NCBI RefSeq assembly: GCF_003287935.1
Contig: NZ_CP030287.1
Span: forward strand, 2,134,225-2,198,224
DNA length: 64,000 nucleotides
Direction: 5' to 3'
Source: Streptomyces sp. ICC1
Lineage (GTDB): Bacteria; Actinomycetota; Actinomycetes; Streptomycetales; Streptomycetaceae
A program made the position numbers and the translations under genes. Of this stretch, positions 8,472 to 16,837 are shown piece after piece. Each line of letters begins with the position of its first letter. Position 1 is the stretch's first letter. The notes beneath the pieces are model-generated. The model did not search any database and was not told where the DNA came from. It saw only the letters and a program-made list of their open reading frames with translations.

Positions 8472-8650
8472 GGGTGGTGATGTGCATGACCGTACGAGGG
8501 CGTCGGCGGGTGGGGAAGGGATGCGCGGCGGGTGCAACGCGACTGCCATGCCGCGTTCACAGTCCGCCGTATGACCTAGGGCTGGGGACCGAGGCGGGAT
8601 CCACCTTATTGACAGGGTCGATACCGGGCCACGCACCTTACGCTGGGGCG

Positions 8651-10186
8651 ATGAGCGTCCTCCCGCAGCGAGCCCCCGACCCCGCCCCGATACCCGCCCG
8701 CCCGCAGGGCGAGGGCGGGATCATGGGGCCCGCCTACCGGACGCTCAGCATCGGGATCATCTCCGTGATCTTCCTGATCGCCTTCGAGGCCACCGCCGTC
8801 GGGACCGCCATGCCCGTGGCCGCCCGGGAGCTGGAGGGGATCGGGCTCTACGCCTTCGCCTTCTCCGCCTACTTCACGACCAGCCTCTTCGGCATGGTCC
8901 TCTCGGGGCAGTGGGCCGACCGGCAGGGGCCGCTGCGGCCCCTGGCCGTGGGGATCGTGGGCTTCGCCGCCGGGCTGGTGTTCTCCGGGACCGCCGGCGC
9001 GATGTGGATCTTCGTGCTCGGGCGGGCCGTGCAGGGGTTCGGCGGCGGGCTCGTCATCGTCGCCCTGTACGTGGTCGTCAGCCGGGCCTACGAGGAGCGG
9101 CTGCGGCCCGCGATCATGGCGGCCTTCGCCGCGAGCTGGGTCGTGCCCTCGATCGTCGGACCGCTGGCCTCGGGCACGGTGACCGAGCACCTCGGGTGGC
9201 GCTGGGTCTTCCTCGGGATACCCGCGCTGGTCTTCGTACCGCTGGCCGTGGCCCTGCCGGCGATCCGTCGGACCGCCTCCGGGCCGGTGGACCCCGAGGC
9301 TCCGCCCGCCGCGTTCGACCGGCGCCGGATCCGGCTCGCGCTCGGGATCTCGGCCGGTGCGGGGCTGCTCCAGTACGCCGCCCAGGACCTGAAGTGGCTG
9401 TCGCTGCTGCCCGGGCTGGCGGGGGCGGCCCTGCTGGTGCCCGCCGTGCTCGGGCTGCTGCCCCGCGGGACCTACCTGGCGCGGCGCGGGCTGCCGTCGG
9501 TGGTGCTGCTGCGGGGCGTGGCCGCGGGGTCGTTCATCGCGGCGGAGAGCTTCGTACCGCTGATGCTGGTCACCCAGCGGGGGCTCAGCCCGACCCTGGC
9601 CGGGTTCTCGCTCGCGCTGGGCGGGGTGACGTGGGCGGCGGGCTCGTGGGTGCAGTCGAAGGGCCGGATGGCGCCGTACCGGACCCGGCTGATGGTGCTG
9701 GGCATGGTCTTCGTCGCGGCCGCGATCGCGGGGGCGCCGGCGGTGCTCGTCGCGTGGGTCCCGGTGTGGACGCTGGCGCTGGTGTGGGCGCTGGGATGCC
9801 TGGGGATGGGCCTGGTGATCGGCTCCACGAGCGTGCTGCTGCTGAAGCTGTCGGCGCCGGCGGAGGCGGGGGCCAACTCCGCCTCGCTGCAGATCTCGGA
9901 CGCGCTGGCGAACGTCGTGCTGCTGGCGGCCGGCGGCGCGGCGTTCGCCGCGCTGGGCGGTGGAGCGGTGGGCGCGGCGCACTCCGTGGCGGAGGGGGGC
10001 GGGGCCTCGCACCCGGCCGCGTTCGTGGTGGTCTTCCTGCCGATGGCCTGCGTGGCGCTGGTGGGGGCCTGGGTGGCGACCCGCCTGGACCCCGCCCCGG
10101 GAGCCGGCCCCGCAGCCGCAGCAGCAGCCGCGGCGGAGGCGGGAGCCGGTGCCGGTGCCGGAGCCGAGGACACCGTCAAGGCCTGA
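8651..10186 (+). CDS. MFS transporter (DHA2-like drug exporter type)
   Basis: 511 residues from the ATG at 8651, with about 12-14 hydrophobic segments beginning near residue 30 (LSIGIISVIFLIAFEATAVG). The loop between helices 2 and 3 has the MFS signature (GMVLSGQWADRQGPLRPL). The region RAVQGFGGGLVIVALYVVV resembles antiporter motif C-type sequences of multidrug exporters. A long Ala/Gly-rich C-terminal tail is predicted to be cytoplasmic. The gene converges on, and overlaps by 11 nt, the minus-strand gene ending at 10176. Substrate unknown; export driven by the proton gradient is the family expectation. Confidence 0.85.
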   Translation: MSVLPQRAPDPAPIPARPQGEGGIMGPAYRTLSIGIISVIFLIAFEATAVGTAMPVAARELEGIGLYAFAFSAYFTTSLFGMVLSGQWADRQGPLRPLAVGIVGFAAGLVFSGTAGAMWIFVLGRAVQGFGGGLVIVALYVVVSRAYEERLRPAIMAAFAASWVVPSIVGPLASGTVTEHLGWRWVFLGIPALVFVPLAVALPAIRRTASGPVDPEAPPAAFDRRRIRLALGISAGAGLLQYAAQDLKWLSLLPGLAGAALLVPAVLGLLPRGTYLARRGLPSVVLLRGVAAGSFIAAESFVPLMLVTQRGLSPTLAGFSLALGGVTWAAGSWVQSKGRMAPYRTRLMVLGMVFVAAAIAGAPAVLVAWVPVWTLALVWALGCLGMGLVIGSTSVLLLKLSAPAEAGANSASLQISDALANVVLLAAGGAAFAALGGGAVGAAHSVAEGGGASHPAAFVVVFLPMACVALVGAWVATRLDPAPGAGPAAAAAAAAEAGAGAGAGAEDTVKA

Positions 10187-10616
10187 CCGGACCCCCGGGA
10201 TCGGCGGCCTCCGCCTTCGCGGCTGCCGCCGCCTCCAGCAGGGTCCAGCCGTCCATCTCGACCGGCCGGCGCGCCTGCTCCCCCTGCCGTGCCTCCGGCT
10301 GCCAGCCGCGGGCCAGCGCCGCGTCGAGCAGGGCCCGTACGGCGCCCGGTTCGTGCAGGTTCAGGTCCGGGCCCCGGACGAGGCCCACGTCTCCGGAGCC
10401 GAAGGGGGCACCGCCCGGGACGTACCGGTCCGGCCCGGGGGCGAAGACGATGCGCAGCGGGCCGCCGGTGCCGGCGGGCAGTGCGAACAGCGTGAGGGTC
10501 TGGCGGCAGCCCGCGGGCCGGCCCGCCTCGTCCTTGGGGTGGCCGTGGCGCAACGTCCACAGGTAGGAACGCCCCTCGGTGACCAGCAGGCGGGGTTTCC
10601 TCGGACGGCGTGACAT
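10176..10616 (-). CDS. Conserved hypothetical protein
   Basis: 146 residues from the ATG at 10616. Basic N-terminus (MSRRPRKPRLLV) and then a compact domain containing YLWTLRHGHP, LRIVFAPGPDRYVPGG and a C-terminal Ala-rich helix. No membrane segment. It overlaps the end of the MFS gene in convergent orientation. It resembles small conserved proteins seen in many Streptomyces genomes, but I cannot name a function. Confidence 0.6.
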   Translation of the reverse strand: MSRRPRKPRLLVTEGRSYLWTLRHGHPKDEAGRPAGCRQTLTLFALPAGTGGPLRIVFAPGPDRYVPGGAPFGSGDVGLVRGPDLNLHEPGAVRALLDAALARGWQPEARQGEQARRPVEMDGWTLLEAAAAAKAEAADPGGPVRP

Positions 10617-10678
10617 GGAGCCGAGGGTACGGGGCCCCCGTGGTGGCGGACCGTGCTGAAAGTCGACTGACACCGGCT

Positions 10679-10704
10679 GGTACCGCGCGGTACCGCGCGG
10701 TACC
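10679..10704. promoter_or_regulatory. Palindromic operator of the Phd/Doc-type module
   Basis: Three GGTACC hexamers separated by GCGC, which makes both a direct repeat (10-bp period) and overlapping palindromes. It ends 8 nt before the antitoxin ATG. TACCAT at 10701-10706 also fits a -10 box, so repressor binding would block the promoter. No ribosome site lies between it and the ATG, suggesting a leaderless mRNA. Confidence 0.65.
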
Positions 10705-10712
10705 ATCGGCGC

Positions 10713-10910
10713 ATGGCCGGTCTCAACGTCAGGTTCACCGAAGAAGAGCTGGACGCCCTGCGCGAGCGCGCGGAGGCTGAAGGCCGCAGCATGCAGTCGT
10801 TCGCGCACGAGGCGGTGATGAGAGCCGTAAACGAGCACTCCCGGCTGTTCGACGAAGCGGCCGAGCACGTCCTGAAGGTCAGCGGTGAGCTGAACCGGAG
10901 GCTTGCGTGA
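10713..10910 (+). CDS. Antitoxin of Phd/Doc-type module (ribbon-helix-helix-like)
   Basis: 65 residues. It begins GLNVRFTEEELDALRERAEAE, the pattern of a ribbon-helix-helix DNA-binding antitoxin, followed by a C-terminal helix likely to wrap the toxin. The stop overlaps the toxin start (GTGA at 10907). An operator of three GGTACC hexamers lies directly upstream, consistent with autorepression by the antitoxin and by the toxin-antitoxin complex. Confidence 0.8.
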   Translation: MAGLNVRFTEEELDALRERAEAEGRSMQSFAHEAVMRAVNEHSRLFDEAAEHVLKVSGELNRRLA

Positions 10911-11278
10911 CCCGCTACCTGACCTTGCCCGAGGTGCTGAACCTCGCGGAGCGGCTCGGGACCAGCGAGGTACGTGACTACGGGCTGCTCGACTCGGCGC
11001 TCGCGCGCCCGCGGTCGAGCGTGTTCGGTCAGGACGCCTACCCGGACATCTGGGAGAAGGCCGCCGCCCTGATGGAGTCGCTCGCGCGCAACCACAGCCT
11101 CGTGGACGGCAACAAGCGCATCGCCTGGTACGCGACCTGGGTCTTCCTGCACGTGAACGGCCACCCCCTGGACGCCGGCTTCGACGTGGACGAGGCCGAA
11201 CGCTTCGTGCTGGACGTGTGCCAGGGCTCGCTGGACGTGCCCAAGATCGCCGCGCAGCTCCCGCGATTCGCTCGCTGA
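10907..11278 (+). CDS. Fic/Doc-family toxin
   Basis: 123 residues from the GTG overlapping the antitoxin stop. The Fic/Doc catalytic motif is visible as NHSLVDGNKR (His63 to Arg71); Leu65 replaces the usual Phe. Length matches Doc (about 126 residues). Doc phosphorylates elongation factor Tu and arrests translation; that activity is assumed from the family. The upstream antitoxin completes a standard two-gene module. Confidence 0.88.
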   Translation: MTRYLTLPEVLNLAERLGTSEVRDYGLLDSALARPRSSVFGQDAYPDIWEKAAALMESLARNHSLVDGNKRIAWYATWVFLHVNGHPLDAGFDVDEAERFVLDVCQGSLDVPKIAAQLPRFAR

Positions 11279-11473
11279 CCCGCGGAATGTCCCGCGGAAT
11301 GTGACGCTCGCCGCACGGGCCGAGGTCACGGGCCTGTCCCTCCGCGAGGGGCGGGCCCGGGCCGGTAAGGTGGCCCGGTTGTCCTACGTACGACTGCCCG
11401 TACCAGTGTCCGCACCGCTGCCCGTACCGCTGCACGTGGGTGGATACGCCGCCGAGAGCCCGAACCGGAGACC

Positions 11474-13258
11474 GTGACTACTACCGCCTCCCACCACCTC
11501 TCACCCGCCTTCCCCGGCCGTGCGCCCTGGGGTACCGCCAGCGCCCTGCGAGCTTGGCAGCAGGGTGCACTGGACCGGTACCTGGAGACCCAGCCGCGCG
11601 ACTTCCTCGCCGTCGCCACCCCCGGCGCCGGGAAGACCACCTTCGCGCTGACGCTCGCGTCATGGCTGCTGCACCACCACGTGGTGCAGCAGGTGACCGT
11701 CGTCGCGCCCACCGAGCACCTGAAGAAGCAGTGGGCGGAAGCCGCCGCCCGGATAGGGATCCGGCTGGACCCGGACTACTCCGCGGGCCCGCTGAGCAAG
11801 GACTACCACGGGGTCGCGGTCACGTACGCGGGTGTCGGCGTGCGGCCGATGCTGCACCGCAACCGGTGCGAGCAGCGCAAGACCCTGGTCATCCTCGACG
11901 AGATCCACCACGCCGGTGACTCGAAGTCCTGGGGCGAGGCCTGCCTCGAAGCCTTCGACCCGGCGACCCGGCGCCTCGCGCTGACCGGCACGCCCTTCCG
12001 GTCCGACACGAACCCGATCCCCTTCGTGGCCTACGAGGAGGGCAACGACGGGATCCGGCGCTCCTCCGCCGACTACACCTACGGCTACGGGAACGCGCTC
12101 GGTGACGGCGTCGTCCGGCCGGTCATCTTCCTCTCCTACAGCGGCAACATGCGCTGGCGCACCAAGGCGGGCGACGAGATCGCCGCACGCCTCGGCGAGC
12201 CGATGACCAAGGACGCCATCTCCCAGGCCTGGCGCACCGCGCTGGACGCGCGCGGCGACTGGATGCCGAACGTGCTGCGCGCCGCCGACCGGCGGCTCAC
12301 CGAGGTCCGCAAGGGCATCCCGGACGCCGGCGGGCTCGTCATCGCCGCCGACCAGGACTCGGCGCGCGCCTACGCCAAGCTGATCCGCGAGATCACGGGG
12401 ACGAAGGCCACCGTCGTGCTGTCCGACGACACGGGCGCCTCGAAGCGGATCGACGAGTTCGCCGCGAGCAACGACCGCTGGATGGTCGCGGTCCGCATGG
12501 TGTCCGAGGGCGTCGACGTGCCCCGGCTCGCGGTCGGCGTGTACGCCACCACCATCTCCACCCCGCTGTTCTTCGCGCAGGCCGTCGGACGCTTCGTGCG
12601 CTCGCGCAGGCGCGGCGAGACGGCCTCGGTGTTCCTGCCGACCATCCCCTACCTGCTGGGCTTCGCGAACGAGATGGAGGTCGAGCGCGACCACGTGCTC
12701 GACAAGCCGAAGAAGCAGGGCGAGGAGGACCCGTACGCCGACTCCGAGAAGGAGATGGAGGAGGCGAACAAGCAGGAGGACGAGGACACCGGCGACGAGG
12801 AGCAGATGTCCTTCGAGGCGCTGGAGTCCGACGCCGTCTTCGACCGGGTGCTCTACGACGGCGCCGAGTTCGGCATGCAGGCGCACCCGGGCAGCGAGGA
12901 GGAGCAGGACTACCTCGGCATCCCGGGACTGCTGGAGCCGGACCAGGTGCAGATGCTGCTCCAGAAGCGGCAGTCGCGGCAGATCGCGCACAGCCGGCGC
13001 AAGCCGGACACGGAGGCGGACCTGCTGGAGCTGCCGGCCGACCGGCGCCCGGTGGTCTCGCACAAGGAGCTGCTGGAGCTGCGCAAGTCGCTGAACACCA
13101 TGGTCGGCGCGTACGTCCACCAGAGCGGCAAACCGCACGGGGTGCTCCACACCGAGCTGCGCCGGGTCTGCGGCGGACCGCCGAGCGCGGAGGCGACGGC
13201 CGGGCAGCTGCGGGAGCGGATCAAAAAGGTCCAGGAATGGGCCACTCGGATGCGCTGA
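11474..13258 (+). CDS. DEAH-box superfamily 2 helicase
   Basis: 594 residues; GTG preceded by GGAG. Helicase motifs in order: motif I ATPGAGKTTFALTLA, Ia VVAPTEHLKKQW, motif II DEIHHAGDS (a DEIH box), motif III ALTGTPFRSD, then motifs V/VI with VSEGVDVPRLAVGVYATT and FAQAVGRFVRSRRRGE. The C-terminal 200 residues include an acidic linker (KEMEEANKQEDEDTGDEEQ) and a unique tail. It is a RecA-like two-domain ATPase of the type annotated as DEAD/DEAH helicase in Streptomyces. Substrate unknown; a DNA repair role is possible. Confidence 0.88.
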   Translation: MTTTASHHLSPAFPGRAPWGTASALRAWQQGALDRYLETQPRDFLAVATPGAGKTTFALTLASWLLHHHVVQQVTVVAPTEHLKKQWAEAAARIGIRLDPDYSAGPLSKDYHGVAVTYAGVGVRPMLHRNRCEQRKTLVILDEIHHAGDSKSWGEACLEAFDPATRRLALTGTPFRSDTNPIPFVAYEEGNDGIRRSSADYTYGYGNALGDGVVRPVIFLSYSGNMRWRTKAGDEIAARLGEPMTKDAISQAWRTALDARGDWMPNVLRAADRRLTEVRKGIPDAGGLVIAADQDSARAYAKLIREITGTKATVVLSDDTGASKRIDEFAASNDRWMVAVRMVSEGVDVPRLAVGVYATTISTPLFFAQAVGRFVRSRRRGETASVFLPTIPYLLGFANEMEVERDHVLDKPKKQGEEDPYADSEKEMEEANKQEDEDTGDEEQMSFEALESDAVFDRVLYDGAEFGMQAHPGSEEEQDYLGIPGLLEPDQVQMLLQKRQSRQIAHSRRKPDTEADLLELPADRRPVVSHKELLELRKSLNTMVGAYVHQSGKPHGVLHTELRRVCGGPPSAEATAGQLRERIKKVQEWATRMR

Positions 13259-13277
13259 GGCATTTTCCCGCAGGGGG

Positions 13278-13409
13278 TTCCGCAAGCTTTCCGCGAGCTT
13301 TTCGGGAGCTTTTCAGGAGCCTTCCGCGGGTCTTCCACAGGCTTTCCGTAAAGCCTTCCGCGGGTTTTCTGCGAGTCTTCCGCGGGTCTCCTGTGGGTCT
13401 TTCTCCAGG
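13278..13409. repeat. Degenerate tandem repeat, about 12 units of 11 bp
   Basis: 132 bp that can be cut into 12 units of 10-13 bp, averaging exactly 11, each beginning with a TTTCC- or TTCCGCG-like run and ending GGGTC or GAGC. The best unit is TTCCGCGGGTC. It begins 20 nt after the helicase stop and has no open reading frame of its own. Confidence 0.6.
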
Positions 13410-13412
13410 AAT

Positions 13413-13454
13413 CGAAACGGGGTCTTTGTGGACTTTCGTACGGGCCCCGTTTCG
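13413..13454. terminator. Hairpin after the 11-bp repeat array
   Basis: Perfect 10-bp inverted repeat (CGAAACGGGG at 13413-13422, complement at 13445-13454) around a 22-nt loop. It is likely to end transcription from the helicase gene. Confidence 0.5.
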
Positions 13455-13774
13455 CGGTGGATTCACGCGGTACGGGACCCCGCGCCGGCGGTCGGCGGCG
13501 CCGGGGTCCGAGGGCCCCGGGAGGTCACGAATTGACAGCGATCCGCGTTCACAACCGGCATAAACCGGCAGCAGGCGCCCGGATTCTGGACGAGCCCTTC
13601 CGCTGAGCGAACCTGCTCGCTAGTGTCCCCGCATCGAACGCCCCGTGGCAGCGCCGCTGCGGGAGCGCAGCCGGTGCCATGGCCGCTACCGGCGGCCTCT
13701 CCGTGCGTCGCCGAGGGACCGGCGGCGCTATCCCCAGAGAGTCACCGCCGCCCACCGAAAGAGGGAGAGGCGTC

Positions 13775-14416
13775 GTGACCGCGGAAACCTCCCAGACTCT
13801 CGACAGAGGACTGCGCGTCCTCAAACTGCTCGCCGACACCGACCACGGTCTGACCGTCACCGAGCTCTCCAACCGCCTCGGTGTGAACCGCACCGTGGTC
13901 TACCGGCTCCTCGCCACCCTCGAACAGCACGCCCTGGTCCGCCGTGACCTCGGCGGCCGGGCCCGCGTCGGGCTCGGAGTGCTGCGCCTGGGCCGACAGG
14001 TGCACCCGCTGGTCCGTGAGGCGGCCCTGCCCGCGCTGCGCTCGCTCGCCGAGGACATAGGCGCCACCGCGCACCTGACCCTCGTCGACGGCACCGAAGC
14101 GCTCGCCGTGGCCGTCGTCGAGCCGACCTGGACCGACTACCACGTGGCCTACCGGGCCGGCTTCCGCCACCCGCTCGACCGCGGGGCCGCCGGCCGGGCC
14201 ATCCTGGCCGCCCGTCAGGGCACGCTCATCGAGCCCGGGTACACGCTCACCCACGGCGAGCTCGAAGCGGGTGCCAGCGGCGCCGCCGCGCCCCTCGTGG
14301 GGATCACCGGGCTGGAGGGCAGCGTGGGCGTCGTCATGCTGTCGGACGCCGTGCCCGAGCGGGTCGGCCCGCGCGTGGTCGACGCCGCCCGAGAGGTGGC
14401 CGACGCCCTGCGCTGA
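13775..14416 (+). CDS. IclR-family transcriptional regulator
   Basis: 213 residues from GTG 13775, chosen because GGGAGAGG lies just upstream; an in-frame ATG at 13679 would add an unconserved leader. The winged helix-turn-helix is at residues about 8-65 (TLDRGLRVLKLLAD, LTVTELSNRLGVNRTVVYRLL). It is followed by an IclR effector-binding domain (ATAHLTLVDGTEALAVAVVEP, HPLDRGAAGRAILAA). IclR proteins usually control a catabolic operon nearby; no obvious target lies next to it here. Confidence 0.85.
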   Translation: MTAETSQTLDRGLRVLKLLADTDHGLTVTELSNRLGVNRTVVYRLLATLEQHALVRRDLGGRARVGLGVLRLGRQVHPLVREAALPALRSLAEDIGATAHLTLVDGTEALAVAVVEPTWTDYHVAYRAGFRHPLDRGAAGRAILAARQGTLIEPGYTLTHGELEAGASGAAAPLVGITGLEGSVGVVMLSDAVPERVGPRVVDAAREVADALR

Positions 14417-14489
14417 ACCGCCGGGCACCAGCCGGGCGGAAGCCGGGCACAAGCCCGGCGTGAAGCCGGGCCAGAAGTACGTCAGGACC

Positions 14490-14518
14490 GGGCCGCGTCC
14501 CCTCAGGGGGCGCGGCCC
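14490..14518 (+). terminator. Terminator after the IclR gene
   Basis: GGGCCGCG plus CCCC pairs with GGGG plus CGCGGCCC (one mismatch) around a TCA loop. It sits between the IclR stop and the next GTG. Several GCCGGGC repeats precede it. Confidence 0.6.
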
Positions 14519-14553
14519 GACCCGTTGCCGGACGGCCGCGCTAGATTGGCCGG

Positions 14554-15351
14554 GTGCTCTCTCGCCTCACACGTCTGCCGCGTCCCGCCGCCCTCGCGGT
14601 CTGCGCCGTGCCCGTCCTCGCGCTGTTCGCCGTCGCGGCCGCCGCTCCGCTGCCCTTCGTGGTCGCGCAGCCGGGCCTCACCGCCGACGTGCTCGGCTCC
14701 CGCGACGGCAAGCCGGTCATCACGGTCACGGGAGCACCCACCCGGGAGACCACGGGCCAGCTGCGGATGACCACCATCCAGGCCACCGGCCCCTCCACCT
14801 CCGTCACCCTCCCCGACCTGCTCGGGGACTGGTTCGACACCAGCCGTGCGGTCATGCCCCGCGAGGCGGTGTACCCGTCGGGCGGAAGCGACGAGGAGAT
14901 CGAGGAGCACAACCTGGAGGAGATGACGAAGTCGCAGTCGACGGCCTCCGAGGCCGCGCTCGGCTTCCTCCACAAGGACCCGAAGGACGTGAAGGTCGAG
15001 CTGAACCTCGCCGACGTCGGCGGCCCGAGCGCCGGGCTGCTCTTCTCCCTCGGCATCGTCGACAAGCTCGACGGGAACGGCAGCGGCGGCGACCTCACCG
15101 GCGGCCGCACCATCGCCGGTACGGGCACCATCAGCGCGGACGGCGAGGTCGGCGCGGTCGGCGGCGTGGCCCTGAAGACCCAGGCCGCGCGGCGCGACGG
15201 GGCGAGCGTGTTCCTCGTACCGGCGGCGGAGTGCTCCGACGCGAAGTCCGAGCTCCCCGAGGGGCTGCGGCTGGTCCCCGTCACTTCGCTGACGGATGCG
15301 GTGAACGCGCTGCGGGCTCTGCAGAAGGGCGATGCGGTTCCGTCCTGCTGA
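14554..15351 (+). CDS. Membrane-anchored Lon-like (S16) serine protease
   Basis: 265 residues. The N-terminal hydrophobic helix (residues about 11-32, PAALAVCAVPVLALFAVAAA) anchors the protein, with the rest outside. The C-terminal half is a Lon proteolytic domain. The catalytic Ser159 lies in DVGGPSAGLLFSLGI, and Lys208 in VGAVGGVALKTQAARRDGA, giving a Ser-Lys dyad. It lacks the ATPase domain of Lon and resembles the YlbL-type membrane proteins, though a PDZ domain is not clearly visible. Its last 71 nt overlap the convergent MFS gene. Confidence 0.8.
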   Translation: MLSRLTRLPRPAALAVCAVPVLALFAVAAAAPLPFVVAQPGLTADVLGSRDGKPVITVTGAPTRETTGQLRMTTIQATGPSTSVTLPDLLGDWFDTSRAVMPREAVYPSGGSDEEIEEHNLEEMTKSQSTASEAALGFLHKDPKDVKVELNLADVGGPSAGLLFSLGIVDKLDGNGSGGDLTGGRTIAGTGTISADGEVGAVGGVALKTQAARRDGASVFLVPAAECSDAKSELPEGLRLVPVTSLTDAVNALRALQKGDAVPSC

Positions 15352-16579
15352 TCCGGGACACGGGCGCCTCCATGCCCCGCCAGACGGGGAAGAGCAGCGG
15401 TGAGAGCGTGACGAGGAAGTACACCCCGCCGAACACCAGCAGCGCCCGGCCCACCCCGAACCCGTCGACCAGCAGCCCGGCCGCCAGCCCGCCCAGCGGC
15501 ATCGTCAGCTCGCAGCCCGCCTGGGTCACGCCCGAGACCCGGCTGCGCAGCACGTCGGGCACCTTCTCCAGCATCACCGTGGTCAGGATCGGGTTGAGCA
15601 CGCCCGCGCCCAGCCCGGACAGCGCCATCGTCACCGCGAGCGGCAGCGGGGTGTCGGTGAAGGCGGCGACGGCGTAGCGGGGGGCTCCGCACAGCAGGAA
15701 GGCCGCGGCGAAGACGGTCCGGCGGGGGAACCGCTCGCCCCACACCCCGTAGAGCAGGGCCCCCAGCAGTGCGAAGCCGCCGAAGAGGGCGACCATCAGG
15801 CCGAGCGCGGTGGCTCCGCCGAGCGCCTCGCGGCCGTGCACGGGCAGCAGGACCGAGGACCAGCCCTGGTCGAGACCGTTGGTCATCATCACCATCAGGG
15901 TGATGCCGAGCAGCAGCCGTGCGCGGGCCAGGAAGCGCCAGCCCTCGGCGAGTTCGGCCCGGTAGCCGGCCAGCGACACCTTCTGGGCGGACCGCTGCGG
16001 CTCGGCGGACGGCAGCCCCCGCAGGAACACGGCGACGAGCAGCGCGGACGCCCCGAACGTGGCCGCGTCCAGGAGCAGGACGGACTCGGCGCCGACCGTG
16101 GCGATCAGTACGCCGGCCAGCGCGGCCCCGAGCATGCGGGCTCCGCGCGAGACGGCGTCGTAGAGGCTGGCGGCGCGGGCGACGGTGGTGCCGGCGTGCT
16201 CGGCGAGGTGGGGGAGCATGACGTAGCGCGCGGCCAGTCCGGGGGTGTGCACGAGGCCGCCGACGGCCATCAGCGCGCACAGCATCCAGAACTCCAGCAG
16301 TCCGGCGTAGTGCAGCAGCGGGATCGCCGCCACGGACAGGCCGCAGATCAGGTCGGAGGCGGCGGAGACCCGGCGGCGGCCGATCCGGTCGATGACGGGA
16401 CCGCCGACGAGGGCGGCCACGGCGACGGGCAGCGTGGCGCAGAAGGCGACGATCCCGGCCCGGCCGGCGCTGCCCGTGGTCTGGAGCACGAACCAGGGCA
16501 CGCCGATGAGGGTCAGTGAACTCCCGGCTATCGAGATGGTGTTGGCGATGAGGACGGCGGTGAAGGGGCGGCGGCTCAT
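15281..16579 (-). CDS. MFS transporter (MFS_3/EntS-like)
   Basis: 432 residues with about 12 membrane segments, beginning FTAVLIANTISIAGSSLTLIGVPW. The loop 2-3 signature is GGPVIDRIGRRRVSAASDL. It is the third gene of a minus-strand operon (ArsR regulator, 74-residue protein, transporter); its ATG overlaps the upstream stop (ATGA). The 3' end overlaps the Lon-like protease gene by 71 nt in convergent orientation. The regulator upstream suggests drug or metabolite efflux under ArsR-type control. Confidence 0.82.
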   Translation of the reverse strand: MSRRPFTAVLIANTISIAGSSLTLIGVPWFVLQTTGSAGRAGIVAFCATLPVAVAALVGGPVIDRIGRRRVSAASDLICGLSVAAIPLLHYAGLLEFWMLCALMAVGGLVHTPGLAARYVMLPHLAEHAGTTVARAASLYDAVSRGARMLGAALAGVLIATVGAESVLLLDAATFGASALLVAVFLRGLPSAEPQRSAQKVSLAGYRAELAEGWRFLARARLLLGITLMVMMTNGLDQGWSSVLLPVHGREALGGATALGLMVALFGGFALLGALLYGVWGERFPRRTVFAAAFLLCGAPRYAVAAFTDTPLPLAVTMALSGLGAGVLNPILTTVMLEKVPDVLRSRVSGVTQAGCELTMPLGGLAAGLLVDGFGVGRALLVFGGVYFLVTLSPLLFPVWRGMEAPVSRISRTEPHRPSAEPAARSPHPSAK

Positions 16580-16800
16580 ACGGCGTGCCGCCTGACGCGG
16601 GCGTGGATGTGCGCGGACTCCATCAGGCGGATGCCCGCGCTGACCAGGGCCTCGCCCAGCCGGTTGCGCAGGGCGGGCAGCGCGGGCGGGGAGCCGGCGG
16701 CAGGCGCGGCACTGCGGTGCGCGAGGTGCCAGGCGGCGGCCTCGGCGGCGAGCTCGGCGGTGCGGACGGCGTGTTCGCGGGCATGGGTGAAGGCGTGCAC
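16576..16800 (-). CDS. Small hypothetical protein in the ArsR-MFS operon
   Basis: 74 residues; GTG start with AGAAGGAG 8 nt upstream. Ala/His-rich helical protein without a membrane segment. Its stop overlaps the ATG of the transporter gene. No recognised family. Confidence 0.6.
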   Translation of the reverse strand: MHAFTHAREHAVRTAELAAEAAAWHLAHRSAAPAAGSPPALPALRNRLGEALVSAGIRLMESAHIHARVRRHAV

Positions 16801-16837
16801 GGCAGGACTCCTTCTGTGAAAGGGGGTGGGGAGGCGG

